In this document: positions 1 through 12,210 of the stretch, in pieces
Layout: each line of letters starts with the position of its first letter
How positions within the stretch are numbered: position 1 is the first letter of the stretch
From: Bubalus kerabau
Taxonomy: Eukaryota; Chordata; Mammalia; Artiodactyla; Bovidae
DNA length: 64,000 nucleotides
Direction of reading: 5' to 3'
Assembly: GCF_029407905.1 (NCBI RefSeq)
Contig: NC_073630.1
Coordinates: forward strand, 55,949,001 to 56,013,000
Translations under genes and position numbers: made by a program
The notes under the pieces: generated by a model
Told to the model about the DNA's origin: nothing
Database searches by the model: none
The model's input: only the letters and a program-made list of their open reading frames with translations

Positions 1-113
1 GGATGGCATCACCAACTCAATGGACATGCATTTGTGCAAGCTCCAGGAGATAGTGAAGGACAGGGAAGCCTGAAGTAGAAAAGAGTCAGACACAACGGAG
101 CTACTGAACAGCA
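1..113 (+). mobile_element. BovB LINE, 3' end fragment (cut by window edge)
   Basis: The first bases match the BovB 3' region just before its terminal tail: the 'ggatggcatcaccaactcaa' stretch, then 'gtcagacacaacgga'. The rest of the copy lies outside the window to the left. It is diverged and has no usable reading frame. Confidence 0.85.
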
Positions 114-115
114 AA

Positions 116-3100
116 TGTAGAAAAATTTAACAAAATATTGCACAAAAATAGTATCAAGTTGTCATTCAATTAATAATTCATCAAGTGATAGGATATTCGG
201 TAGATATTTTGAAAAGTATGCGAAGGACAATTTTGTTCATTGTTTGGTAATCAGGAACAATGATGTAAAGATGATTTAACATTGTAATGTATCATTTACA
301 TAAATGATTTTATTGTGTTTCAGTCAGAATTTAGAAAAAAATTTAAGTGCTTAGGGTGATGTATATTATACTTTTTTTCCCACGTAGCATGTAAAGAACC
401 TCTCAATTGAATTATTTTTCTGTGTGGAACATTTAATTTTCAAGATAGGATGTAAGATGTTTGTTTATTTATTTAGGACCATAATTTAGGACACTCCATT
501 TTCATTTTCTGTATTCAATTCATGTGTTGAAAAACAATTTTTGTAGGCAGTTTTTGTTAGTGATAATTTTAAACTGTTTATTACAGAGACTTCTAACTAC
601 ATCCTGCAGGTCACATTCTTCTTCTTCTTTGTTTCCACCCCCCCCTCCCCCAACAGCAGAACTAGATTGTGTTTCTCTGTCTTCCTATTATTTTTTGCTA
701 AATTGTAGCTAATGGGTTGTGGGTGGAAGTAACTGACACTATTTTCCCTAGTTTTCAGTGGCTGGAATTATAAATCTCAGAATAAAGTCCAGTGTTAACT
801 TTAAAATTTTTGAATTGTGGAAAGAATGACTAACACATGGGTTTGTAATTTAATTTGAAGGCTCTTGGTGAGATATATTTAAAAATAAGACACACACACA
901 CAAATACACATTCAATTTTTCAATCATTCTTTATAGAAGATTTGAGGAGTGTTTGTTTTTATCTACCATGAAAATGCTTTTTTCAGAAACACTGGGAATA
1001 TAGCAAATACAATCACTAGTACAGACCTGATTGTGAAGAGTATGCTGATGTATTTAAGCCATATCTCTCTGTGTATATTTATACATAAAATGTTTTATTT
1101 ATCTATGTTTTAATTTACTTAGATAGCCCTATAGGCAGTGGGCCTTCAAATCTTATGTCTTTTACTGTGTGGTGATTCTGGCTTCATTGTTGTTATTAAT
1201 TTGAGATACTTTACAGTCTTATTATCCAGCTAGAGTGAATCTTCAGGTCACATCTAACTCCTTTAGAACTTAAAACACTCCATACCTTCAACACTACTTA
1301 CCGTTATGTATAATTTGTTCTAGGAAATGGTTTTGTACATGACAGAGTTTTAGTACTAACTTTAAATAGTTATTTTATTTGTCATTGCCATAGTTTTGTC
1401 ACAGGATGTATAAAAGAGGTTGCAGATGCATAAGTCATGGTTTCTCACACCATCTGGATCCAAATACAACATTTATCTATGGAAATTAAACATTCCATGG
1501 CTCACCTTTCATTTTAGTAGAGATATAATAATTAAAATCAGTAATGAAACCTGGTAGCACTACATAATAAAATCCAATTGCTGTCTTGAAATATTTAAGG
1601 TCTTTCTTTTGATTATATTTTCACTAATTAAATAAAAAGCAATACAGTGTAGATGTTCTGTTACAAAATACCATCTTGTTCAGCAGATGTAAAGACTGCT
1701 TCTTTTCAAGGCCCTTGAAAAGTACAATCAAGGCATAATTTGGATAATGACTTAAGAGTGACAGGGCTGCTAATCATATCTATTTTATACGTATCCAATC
1801 ACTGCAATAATAGCTATATAATTTGGTGTGCAGAATCCAAATAGTAGTTCTTGGCATGGTAATATACATTTTAATTTTTGATATTTAATCAGATGTTTAT
1901 AGGAATATAGTCATTTAATGCTTTTATTGTTTATACGAATATGCAATTTCTTCACATTTTAACTCTTTTACTGATCTGCAGTTAAGCATATTTAATAGTC
2001 ACTGCTGAAATCCCTTTACTTTGTATGGATTGCATTATATGCTTTAGTCACAAAGCAAGAGAAAATAATGGAGCTCTCAAATAGTTATGCTTCTTGTCTC
2101 CAATGAATGTAAGATAATTACATTAAGAAAGAAAAGGAAAATGTTGTGCTTTTACCAGCAGAAAATGGTTATCATTATCTAACAACGAATAAAATAAACT
2201 ATGTAGATAAAGACTCTGTCTTGATCCAACATAAATCATGCACAACTAACACGTTTATCCTAAATGTCTTTAAAAATGGATAATGGATTCAATGTTTGAA
2301 TAAAGAAGAACCAGAGATAGGTTAAGCTGTATTGTAGTAAAAGTATCAAAATAAGAATATTTTGTTAAGAACACAAATTGTTATTAACATCTTTTAGACA
2401 AAAAATTATATATATATAAATTATATATAGATAATCACCATGAGGATGTAATATTTCTAAGAAAAATAATCACACATGGATAAAACATGCATTAACTAGG
2501 TAGTGATTGCACACACACTTTTATTTATATGTATAAACACAAAAAACATTTTAGAAAAAAGCTTATTTATCCACAAAAGTATTTCCAGATACCTATTTAT
2601 CCATAAGACAGTATACTAATTGATGTGCATGTATTATTTTTTAATTCTTATTATAATCCCATAAAGACAGACAAGCATAATTTTATAGACAGCCCATGAT
2701 TTAGGTAGTTTAAGTAACATACCCAAATTAGCTGATACAAGGCAAAGCAAGGAATCAAGTCAAGTTTGTCTGACCATTCAATACTTATGAAGACTTCATA
2801 TAGCAGTCAGAATATGAGCCAAAAACAGATGAAAGCTTTCATAAGTGCTTCCTATTAATATACGAAGGAAGGTCTGTCTTGTGAAAATTTGTTACAGTAC
2901 AGTAGAAAATTGCTGTGATAAATGATATGATTCTCTTTTATGTATATTATCTAATAAAAACAAATATATATTTCAAATAATCTCATTCATGCAACCAGTT
3001 TCTCCCTATTGAAATTTCTTAAACCTGCATTTTATAAATAAGACTCATTCAAAAATTGTTTTCACATAGTATCACATATTCATTCAAAAAATCTCATTTA

Positions 3101-3818
3101 GTGTTGATTTCAATTCTTTATAATAACATTTTAGATAAACAGTAATGTATCTATTACTATTTTTCCCATATAATTAGAACTCAGGATATTGCAATATTTC
3201 TATAAAAGGATACTTTACTAAATCTTTTGGAAAAATGAGCAACAAATTAATATTTATTCCATACTATTGTTTGGTATTTGAACACTTTTTTATACAACAG
3301 AAATTGATTTATCTTCTCCATGCCTCACAAAATCCTACAGACCAAGTATACAGTCTTGAACAGAAGTGCCTGTTTTCATAGAGTGGACATTTGGAAATAA
3401 AGTACAGAAAAGAAAAGTACAAATGGTTAAAAAATGGACAGAACAATATTTTATGGGCTTATAAGTGCCTTGAAAAACTAAAGCATCATAAAGAGGAAAG
3501 AGGGAGTCTATTTTACATATAGTGTTAAAAAAAACTGTTATATTTAAAGTTAATATAAACAGAGGGTAAGCAAATACTTGAATACAATTATCTATTGCTA
3601 CACTTTTCCTCAACTTTTTAAGATTTAATGTTTCATACAATTTAAAATGGTCATATATTGTTCCATTTCTAAAACATGATGTGATAGTGATCTGATTACT
3701 GTACATGTACTCCTTTACTGTTTTATCACAGGAAAGATCCTTGTCAGTAAAATCAAAGAAACCAAATTTTGGAGGTGTGTCAAAATAAGAAACAATTTCT
3801 TAAAAGAAATAGCACATC
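116..3818. other. AT-rich stretch, nothing recognised
   Basis: No ruminant SINE, BovB or L1 copy is recognisable in these 3.7 kb. There is a short CA run near 889-901 and a C-rich run near 640-655. A 123-codon open frame on the minus strand (3335-3706) has no recognisable motif, and its composition is that expected of AT-rich noncoding DNA. Confidence 0.6.
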
Positions 3819-3832
3819 AAAAAAATAATGTG

Positions 3833-4459
3833 TAATACTCCATTGTGTATATGTACCACAGTTTTCTTATCCATTGATTTGCTGATGGACATCTAGGTTG
3901 CTTCAAAGTCCTGGCTATTATAAACAGTACTGCGATGAACATTGGGGTACACGTGTATCTTTCAGTTCTTACACAGCCATTAAAAAGAATACATTTGAAT
4001 CAGTTCTAATGAGGTGGGTGAAACTGGAGCCTATTATACAGAGTGAAGTAAGCTAGAAAGAAAAACACCAATACAGTATACTAATGCATATATATGGAAT
4101 TTAGAAAGATGATAACGATAACCCTGTATGTGAGACAGCAAAAGAAACACAGATGTATAGAACAGTCTTTTGGACTCTGTGGGAGAGGGAGAGGGTGGGA
4201 TGATTTGGGAGAATGGCATTGAAACATGTATAATATCATATGTGAAACAAATTGCCAGTTCAGGTTCAATGCACGATACTGGATGTTTGGGGCTGGTGCA
4301 CTGAGATGACCCAGAGAGATGGTATGGGGAGGGAAGAGTGAGGGGGGTTCAGGATGGGGAACACGTGTACACCTCTGGCGGATTCATGTTGATGTATGGC
4401 AAAACCAATACAATACTGTAAAGTAATTAACCTCCGATTAAAATAAATAAATTTATGTT
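3833..4459 (+). mobile_element. Ruminant L1 (L1_BT-like) 3' end with 5' inversion
   Basis: From about 3967 to 4459 the sequence is the sense L1 end: the 'cagccattaaaaagaatac' segment, then the 3' UTR with 'ggttcaggatggggaacac', closing in an A-rich tail. From 3833 to about 3966 it is the neighbouring upstream L1 segment in reverse orientation ('gtgtatatgtaccacag', 'gatggacatctaggttgctt'). The two pieces are adjacent in the L1 consensus but inverted here, which is the mark of twin priming. The whole is flanked by the 14-base repeat aaaaaaataatgtg at 3819-3832 and 4460-4473. Confidence 0.88.
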
Positions 4460-4667
4460 AAAAAAATAATGTGATAACATTCTGGGATTTTACTCCTTTA
4501 ATATAGTGTACTCTGTTCAAAGGTATAAAAAAACTGGAAAATGTTTAAATCTTTTATTAATAGGTATCTATGGGATTTGGTACAGTAATTTGTAATGTAG
4601 CCTATGATACATCATTCCATTGCTTTCAAAACCAGAAGACTTAGTTATGATTTAAAAGAGCCAGAGG

Positions 4668-4879
4668 CTTATCTGCCTGGTGTCTCAAGCAGTAGAAAAT
4701 CCATCTGCAATGCAGAAGACCTGGGTTCAATCCCTGGTTCAGGAAGATTCCCTGGAGAAGGGAATGACTAGCCTCTCCAGTATTCTTGGTTGGAAAATCC
4801 CATGGATAGAGGAGCCTGGTGAGCTACAGTCCATGGGGCTGCAAAGCAGCTTTTGCTTTTTTTTTTTTTTTTTCATTAG
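4668..4879 (+). mobile_element. Bov-tA SINE with T-rich 3' end
   Basis: The tRNA-derived head ('caatgcagaagacctgggtt') and Bov-tA body ('ggagcctggtgagctacag') are in forward orientation. It is flanked by a 12-base direct repeat, aagagccagagg, at 4656-4667 and 4880-4891. The 3' end runs into about 17 T residues rather than the usual A- or CA-rich tail. Confidence 0.9.
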
Positions 4880-5190
4880 AAGAGCCAGAGGAACAATGTT
4901 TAGCTTTTATTTTGAGTAGATAAACTAAATATAACATGCATTCTGGAATCCGTATAATACAAAATAGTCTTGTAAATTTACAGTGAACTTTCTTATAGAA
5001 ATCTATTAGAATGAAAACTGCTTTATTAATTTTATCCAATTTTGACTAAATATGCAATAATTCTCTGAAGTACAAAGGAAAATATTGTATGATATACATA
5101 ACATTCAAATGTATATGGCAGTTTTTCTCTAGGAAAACAAAATAAATACATTCTTAGGCATAAAATATATATACATACATATATTAATAT

Positions 5191-6085
5191 ATTGTCACCC
5201 TAACTTATATGCAGAGCACATCATGAGAATCACTGGGCTGGAAGAAGCACAAGCTGGAATCAAAACTGATGGAAGAAATATCAATAACCTCAGATATGCA
5301 GATGACACCACCCTTATGGCAGAAAGTGAAGAGGAACTCAAAAGCCTCTTGATGAAAGTGAAAGAGGAGAGTGAAAAAGTTGGCTTAAAGCTCAACATTC
5401 AGAAAACTAAGATCATAGCATCTGGTCCCATCACTTCATGGGAAATAGATGGGGAAACAGTGGAAACAGTGGCAGACTTTATTTTTGGGGGCTCCAAAAT
5501 CACTGCAGATGGTGACCACAGCCATGAAATTAAAAGACGCTTATTCCTTGGAAGGAAAGTTATGACCAACCTAGATAGCACACTGAAAAGCAGAGAGATT
5601 ACTTTGTCAACAAAGATCCATTTAGTCAAGGCTATGGTGTTTCCAGTGGTCATGTATGGATGTGAGAGTTGGACTGAGAAGAAAGCTGAGCACCAAAGAA
5701 TTGATGCTTTTGGACTGTGGTGTTGGAGAAGACTCTTGAGAGTCCCTTGGACTGCAGGGAGATCCAACCAGTCCATTCTGAAGGAAATCAGCCCTGAATT
5801 TTCTTTGGAAGGAATGATGCTAAAGCTGAAACTCTAGTACTTTGGCCATCTCATGCTAAGAGTTGACTCACTGGAAAAGACTCTAATGCTGGGAGGGATT
5901 GGGGGCAGGAGGAGAAGGAGACGATAGAGGATGAGATGGCTGGATGGTATCACCGACTCAATGGATGTGAGTCTGAGTGAACTCCGGGAGTTTGTGATGG
6001 ACAGGGAGGCCTGGAGTGCTGTGATTCATGGGGTCACAAAGAGTTGGACACGACTGAGCAACTGAACTGAACTGAACTGATATAA
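5191..6085 (+). mobile_element. BovB LINE, 5'-truncated copy
   Basis: The copy begins inside the RT domain at 'attgtcaccctaacttatat', where about nine bases of the consensus are missing. It runs through the 3' UTR to the terminal CTGAA repeats near 6060-6080. It is one of the less diverged copies here. Flanks are AT-rich and no clear TSD could be fixed. Confidence 0.92.
5223..5837 (+). pseudogene. BovB reverse transcriptase, C-terminal relic (204 codons open)
   Basis: This open stretch encodes the end of the RT palm and the C-terminal region of the BovB ORF2-type protein. The catalytic motif C reads YADD near residue 27, followed by AESEEELKSLL. A basic, Trp/Cys-rich segment (ELWCWRRLLRVPW in the family, here FGLWCWRRLLRVPW) lies near residues 163-176. 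The upstream endonuclease and RT motifs A and B are absent because the copy is 5'-truncated. The frame ends at TAG where sister copies have CAG, so the last roughly 80 family residues (YFGHLM to the Arg-rich RRRRGRQRMRW block) are cut off. The ATG is internal to the family protein and not a real start. It is a dead fragment of a mobile element, not a host gene. Confidence 0.85.
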
Positions 6086-7977
6086 ATATATACATGTATA
6101 CTTATATTTTGGCTGTTTTATGGTGAATGAATTCATTTCTCTGAAAATTATTTTCCTGCTCTACCATCATCTTTGCATTACAAGAATACAAATGTAAGAG
6201 ATTTGGACAACTAACGTTTATGAGAAAGCTTGTAGTTTCATGGCTACTAACATAGATTTTGGAGTCAAATCAAATTGCCATGGACCTCAGAGGATGTAGT
6301 TAACCTCGTTCATCTTAATATCCTATAAAAGCAGATGGTCTTGACTCCCTAATAAGGTTATAGTGATGTTTTTCATAAAGAGTATTTAATAAAGGCTTAG
6401 CAGGGTACAGGACACAATAAGTAGCAGTCTCGTGGATAATTTACATAATGGGTTCTGGAATTAGAAAGAAAGTGTACAAAGCTTATTACATGACACTCTA
6501 ATACTCAGTTTCCATATTTATGAAATTTTTTTTAATTGCCCCTTCCTATGATCAATGACTACTAACTGGGGTATTCAATGAAGAGCCCTCAGCACTCTTA
6601 GTGATTGATTGTCCTTCATCCTTGTTACTCTTTCAAGTCAAATTATTAATATCAGCTGAAGGAGGAATGAAGGGCTAGTAAATGCCTAAGGTGATCTAAT
6701 GTTGATGACAATTATATAGCTGATGAAAACAATGTTTAAATATTGAAATTTTCATCCCAAAAAATTGTGTTTGTGCTTTCCAATAAATATTTTATGACAC
6801 ATGCCTATTATTTTGCCTGCATAGACATAATAGAGATGTGTTTTTTAAAATTCTCATATTGATGAAATTGAGGGAAATAAAATTTCATTTTATTTAAATA
6901 AAACTTCCTATAGTTTGTGTGGTACTATTTGAGGGAAAAAAATGTATAGTGTGCATATTAGTTTTGCATATATATGAATATAATACAGAAATATATTTGT
7001 GTGTATAGAGATTTTATATATAATAGCTGTAAAGATTGGAAATTACCCTACACGGCACAGATTATACAATGACAGAAGTATTCTATGTTTTGCACTTTAT
7101 AAATCGGGTACTACAATGAAAAGTTTGAAATCCTCATTTCATGCTGCATTTGGTCATATCATGTATACATAAAGTTATTTTATTTTGCTACTTAAAAGGA
7201 CTTGATTAAAACATAACTCAAGAGTTTTAGAAATTGAAGATTCTTAGAAAAAATATACAATTAAATCAACTAATTTATCTATTTTAGTTACTGCAGTGTA
7301 TCCACTACTGAGAATACTTGGTAAATAGTATATATTGTCTATAAATATTTTCCAAATGCAAATGGTGTTCCTCTAATTATTCAATCAGTTTTCATTCTAA
7401 CCCTTACCTTGCTTTCTTTTTAGGTCTAAACTCAAGGTCCATGTGTCCACTGCTAATGTGTGTGCATTTTTGAAGATTTTTTAATGGATTGCCTTTTAAA
7501 GTCAAAGACTATACCCCATTAAGATTTGCCAGGAAACCCTTGAGCAGTCTTGGTCATTGAAGATCCTTTTCCCACTCTCTGTGGTTTATGATAAGCAGAG
7601 ATTTTTTTTTTTTTTAATAAGATGTCCTCAGGAAAACTCTCATAAGCTTATCAAAATTCCATCTATAATTTTGTGAGTTGGTTCCAATGCTTTAGGTCAA
7701 GCTCATGGAGTTGTAATATTATCTAAAAATGTGTGAGGATTTGAGTAAGCATAATTAGCAATGCTGCTAAGATCTAAGAAACTTAAACCATCTGTCTATT
7801 ACCAAGTGCTTTGATTCTCTGTCAGTGTACTGGATAGGAGTTTGAGGAAAGACTGGCTCAATCTGATCAGACATTTTACAATATGCTTGTTTTATTGTAG
7901 TAGTTAGAAGTATAAAGCTCATATTTATTCAGTGAATGTGACATGTATTTTGTGAGCAATAATTAGGCAGATAGTAA
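6086..7977. other. AT-rich stretch, nothing recognised
   Basis: There is no recognisable young repeat or open frame with protein-like content. A 14-base T run lies near 7601-7615. Confidence 0.55.
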
Positions 7978-7990
7978 TGCACTCAGTGAA

Positions 7991-8205
7991 GTCAAGTGAA
8001 GTGAAGTCTCTCAGTCATGTCCGACTCTTTGAGACCTCATAGACAGTAGCCTACCAGGCTCTGCCGTTCATGGGATTTTTCAGGCAAGAATACTGGAGTG
8101 GGCTTCCATTTCCTTCTCCAGGGCATCTTCCTAACCCAGGGATAGAACCCGGGTTTCCTGCATTGCAGACAGGCGCTTTACCGTCTGAGCCACCAGGAAG
8201 CCTGT
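7991..8205 (-). mobile_element. Bov-tA SINE, antisense, 13-base TSD
   Basis: Reverse-oriented Bov-tA: 'cagtcatgtccgactcttt' at the left, and the tRNA-like head 'gtctgagccaccaggaagcc' at the right. Perfect direct repeats tgcactcagtgaa flank it at 7978-7990 and 8206-8218, so the insertion is complete and fairly young. Confidence 0.95.
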
Positions 8206-8439
8206 TGCACTCAGTGAAACATTCCCAGAGAAATATACAACAAGGTCACTAATGGGCAGGGTTGAATTACATATTCTGATTTATTGTTGTGCTAACACAC
8301 ATCTTTAACTTCAGAAACAATGTACTTTCAAGCATCTGTTTCCAGTTGGTAAAATGTTATCAAAAATAATAAAAATCAAATTAAATGTAATTTTTATTTG
8401 TAAGTGTCATTTAAAAGTCAGACTGTGCTCCAGATGCCT

Positions 8440-9040
8440 AGAAGACCTCATTAAACAAAAGATTCCTAAATTTATGGAACTTACATTGTAGTGGAAGAGA
8501 CAGAGAGTAAGCAATGTATATAATTACAAAGTAAATTATATAGCACATTAGAAAGTGACACAAGCTACAATTATTATGAGAAGGATGGAAAAGAAGAGAA
8601 CAAAGAAAGAAGGAACATGATTCTGTGGAAGTTACTGTGTCAGATGTTATAGGCAATTTAATATTGAGTAGTCAGGGTGTGTCTCATTGAGAACTTGACA
8701 TTTATACAAATGCTTGGATGAGGTGAAGCATTTAGACATGTTATGGAAAGCCATGTGTATATCTAAAGGAACCATGCTCTAGGAAGGGACAATACTGGTG
8801 CAAAGTTTATGAAGATTGAGAATATCTTTCATGTTCAAGAAAACAGGCCAGTAGCTTTCAATGGGAGTTATGAGGGACAAGTAATAAAGGAAATCAGAAA
8901 GCTAATAAGGAATTTAGATCATGCAGGCACTTGATATCATAAAAGACATTGGCTCTTAAACTGAATGACTTGGTGATCCCAGTGTTTTGAGGAATAACAC
9001 GATTTCACTTTATTTAAACTAATTATTCTGATGGCTGGGT
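8440..9040 (-). repeat. Ancient L2-like repeat, antisense
   Basis: Weak but extended resemblance to the reverse complement of an L2 3' region: 'tggaacttacattgtagtgg', then 'gagaacttgacatttatac', then the 'gatcatgcaggcacttga' segment and 'attctgatggctggg'. Divergence is high, so the exact family and ends are uncertain. Confidence 0.45.
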
Positions 9041-10759
9041 TGAATATCCACAGCATTGTTAACAAGTATCACATAGATCATAAACATTCTTTCACCTTTT
9101 TTCTGGAATCATTCTTTCAAAATAATCACAAAGACTCAATTTCTGGAATATTGAGGGCTAAATTTTTTAGTTTATTCTAAATCCCCAGAGTATCTGGTGG
9201 TGTTGGGCATGTAGGTCAGCATTCAAGAAAAACAAGATAGTTGGCTAAGCACCAAATCACTAATTCAACCAAAAAAGAGGTTTGAGAACCTCTGGCCCCT
9301 GCTGATTTGCTCTTGTGAAGTCTTTTGAGTAGCTTCCAGTACTTTTATCCTTGAGGGTGGGGAAGAATATCCCATCTTCATCCTCATCAACCATCTTTGC
9401 TCCTTCCATTGTCCAGCTCCAGAAATCAGAGTAAAAGTGGTTCTGTAAGATGTGATTGAGTATCTGAAAATTCTATCACATAATTTAAGAATAACTTAAA
9501 GTTCTATAGATAATAAATGGCTTGCATGTATTAGAAAACCAATCATTGAGTTCAATCTCATCCTGCAAAACTGACATATTAATAAACTACCTCACTAAAT
9601 AACTGAGAATTTTTAAAGACAAAGGTGTGATAGTACTTTGATTAACCTGTGTTCCCATATTAATATGAATTAAAATGATTATATGTATTACTTCAACCTC
9701 AATTGCAATTTAAATTATGAAAATGTTGAACGCCCTATATTTTAAAGTAAGCTACTTCTATGAACATAATTTATCAACCTTACCAACTTTTCTGACTTTC
9801 AGAACAAATTGTATAGTAATGTGCCTCAATCCACTTTTTAGAAACTGGACATCAACATTTTAGTATCAATAGCTTTTCAAAATTTTCAAAATAAAACTTC
9901 AACCTATTTTCATAACTATAATGCATATATATGTATATATTTATGTGAAATTAACTCAAAATACATTTTTAATAAACTGGCATAAGGTAGATTAAAAAAA
10001 CATAAATGGACTTTATAATACTGTTTTATGGTAATTATGTCACCAAACAATTTCATTTTCTAGGACACTAGATGATGACAGAGTTAGTATCAGATACCAT
10101 TTAAGGATCCATCAATATACAGTACTTCTGAAGGCAAAAAAGCATATTTCCGTGAACACTTAAAGTGGTTTTAGGAAAGAGAAAATTGAATTAATAATTA
10201 ACTAATTCTTTCTAAAAGGGCCTCATTTGGCAGGTTCAAAAACCAGATGGCTCATCGAGACTGACAGAAGCTTATTAAGATCTGAAAAAAGTATTTCTCT
10301 ATTGGTTTTACAATGCCAGTACAGTTTAATCCATAAGAGAAGAGTAGTTTGTGGCAAAAGACAGGTGTGTTATTATTGATATGGAAATTAACTAGTTTCT
10401 TTTTTATAAGAATATTATAAAACTACCTAAAAATTTTAATACAAAAGGCAAAATAATTGTTGCAAAGTGTAAGGCCCAACACCAAACGTGAATTCAGGCT
10501 ATTTCTTGGCTTGCAACCACCATGGAATCACTCCTTACAGTGAATAATATTATACTTGCCTTGATCCCATGAAAAATTGACTAAGAAAGTCAATATTTGA
10601 TAGGCCTTTTTGAATTTTGAGGAAATCACATTCAATAATTAGAGATATTAGTTGGTCTTAAATACCAAATAATTGGCATAGAAGCCATGCAATGTTTTCT
10701 TTACCAAATTTTACTGAATAGAGGGGTTAAAAAGCAGTAGTGTTTTAAACTACACTAGG
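9041..10759. other. Unassigned stretch
   Basis: AT-rich sequence with no recognised gene or young repeat. The part near 9290-9430 is less AT-rich than its surroundings but could not be assigned. Confidence 0.5.
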
Positions 10760-10767
10760 TATAAAAT

Positions 10768-11046
10768 CAGAGAAGGCAATGGCACCCCACTCCAGTACTT
10801 TTGCCTGGAAAATCCTATGGACGGAGGAGCCTGGTAGGCTCCAGTCCATGGGGTCGCTAAGAGTCGGGCACGACTGAGCAACTTCGCTTTCACTTTTCAC
10901 TTTCATGCATTGGAGAAGGAAATGGCAACCCACTCCAGTATTCTTGCCTGGAGAATCCCAGGGACAGAGGAGCGTAGTGGGCTGCTGCCTATGGGGTCGC
11001 ACAGAGTCAGACATGGCTGAAGCGACTTAGCAGCAGCAGCAGCAGA
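10768..11046 (+). mobile_element. BOV-A2 SINE (dimer)
   Basis: Two related BOV-A halves ('gagaaggcaatggcacccca' and 'ggagaaggaaatggcaaccc') are joined by the 'ttcacttttcactttcatgc' linker. It ends in the AGC-repeat tail (GCAGCAGCAGCAGCA). The short flanking repeat tataaaat at 10760-10767 and 11047-11054 fits a TSD. Confidence 0.93.
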
Positions 11047-11082
11047 TATAAAATACATATTTTTTTTCCTATATTGATTCTT

Positions 11083-11300
11083 TTTTTTTTTAATTTTATT
11101 TTATTTTTAAATTTTACATAATTGTATTAGTTTTGCCAAATATCAAAATGAATCTGCCACAGGTATACATGTGTTCCCCATCCTGAACCCTCCTCCCTCC
11201 TCCCTCCCCATTCCATCCCTCTGGGTCGTCCCAGTGCACCAGCCCCAAGCATCCAGTATCGTGCATCGAACCTGGACTGGCAACTCGTTTACATTGAAAA
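11083..11300 (-). mobile_element. Ruminant L1 3' end, antisense
   Basis: A T-rich left edge (the A tail in reverse) is followed by 'tgaatctgccacaggtatac' and the pyrimidine-rich 'cctccctcctccctcccc' block. It is cut off near 11300. This is the same 3' UTR as in the copy at 3967-4459. It is a severely 5'-truncated copy. Confidence 0.88.
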
Positions 11301-11765
11301 AAAAATTAGTGTTATAGTTCTTACTGTAGAACTTCTCAAGGAGACTCCACAAAGGGAGGTCGTATATCTAGGAGCATGTCAAACTCTGTGAAAAGGACAA
11401 CATTCATGAAACACTTGAACAAATGTCTATGGCTCTGAGTGTCATGCCCATCTTCTGACACTTTACCCCTGATGTAATGTGATAAATATAATCAACAGAG
11501 ACCTTGGTTAATAGATCCAAGTGCTAAAATGGCTAAAAACAATTTTGAAGAGTTATTGCTTAACATCCTGTCAATGGAAAAATAGCTTTCTGGATGTTGT
11601 GGCTAAGCATCTGCCACAAAAATTATCTAAAGAAGAATGCATTTGACTCATCACTGATAGTCAAGTGGTTTTGGAGATAAGCACAGGGAAGCAGAGATAC
11701 TGCAATATGGCAGCAGGAGCTGTGGAAATTACTGTGTTTCTAGACATTAAGCTCTTGGGGCTACA
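11301..11765. other. Nothing recognised
   Basis: No recognisable repeat or coding signal is seen in this short interval between an L1 end and a Bov-tA pair. Confidence 0.5.
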
Positions 11766-11772
11766 CAGATAC

Positions 11773-11965
11773 CTCATAGCTCAGTTGGTAAAGTATCTGC
11801 CTGCAATGCAAGAGACCTGGGTTCGATCCTTGGGGTCGAGATGATCCCCTGGAGTTGGAAATGGCAACCCACTCCAGTATTCTTACCTGGATAATCCCAT
11901 GGACAGAAGAGCCTGGCATGGCGTCACAAGAGTTGAACACCACTTAGCAACTAAACCACCACCAC
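11773..11965 (+). mobile_element. Bov-tA SINE
   Basis: Forward tRNA-like head ('gctcagttggtaaagtatct'), body, and a short CCA-rich tail. A 7-base repeat, cagatac, at 11766-11772 and 11966-11972 is a possible TSD. The right copy overlaps the target of the next SINE. Confidence 0.88.
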
Positions 11966-11978
11966 CAGATACTTTAAA

Positions 11979-12201
11979 GGGTTTCCCAGGTGGCTCAGCT
12001 ATCAAGAATCTGCCAGCCAATGCAAGAGATGCAGGAGACACAGGTTTGATTGCTGGGTCAGGAAGACGCCCCTGGAAGAGGAAAAGGCAATCCACTCCAG
12101 TATTCTTGCTTGAAAAATCCCATGGACCGAGGAGCCTGGTGGGCTACAGTCTATGGGGTCGCAAAGGTTCAGGCACAACTGAGAACACACACACACAGAG
12201 T
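11979..12201 (+). mobile_element. Second Bov-tA SINE, 9-base TSD, CA tail
   Basis: The forward head is 'ttcccaggtggctcagctat', the body carries 'ggagcctggtgggctacagt', and the tail is acacacacacac. The direct repeat tactttaaa at 11970-11978 and 12202-12210 marks the insertion, which landed immediately next to the preceding SINE. Confidence 0.92.
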
Positions 12202-12210
12202 TACTTTAAA

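Noticed and set aside
3335..3706. 123-codon open frame on the minus strand
   Set aside because: No motif or recognisable similarity, hydrophobic and Asn/Ile/Phe-rich composition as expected of AT-rich noncoding DNA, and no splice or promoter signals.
5195..5776. Long frames antisense to BovB, with phrases such as LSFKPTFSLSSFTFIKRL
   Set aside because: They recur opposite the RT motif C zone in every BovB copy (for example 24204, 32761, 41823, 44542) and are mirror frames of the true coding strand.
7991..8205. Possible tRNA genes at the many tRNA-like SINE heads
   Set aside because: The sequence continues into the Bov-tA body and lies within TSDs, so these are SINEs and not functional tRNA genes.
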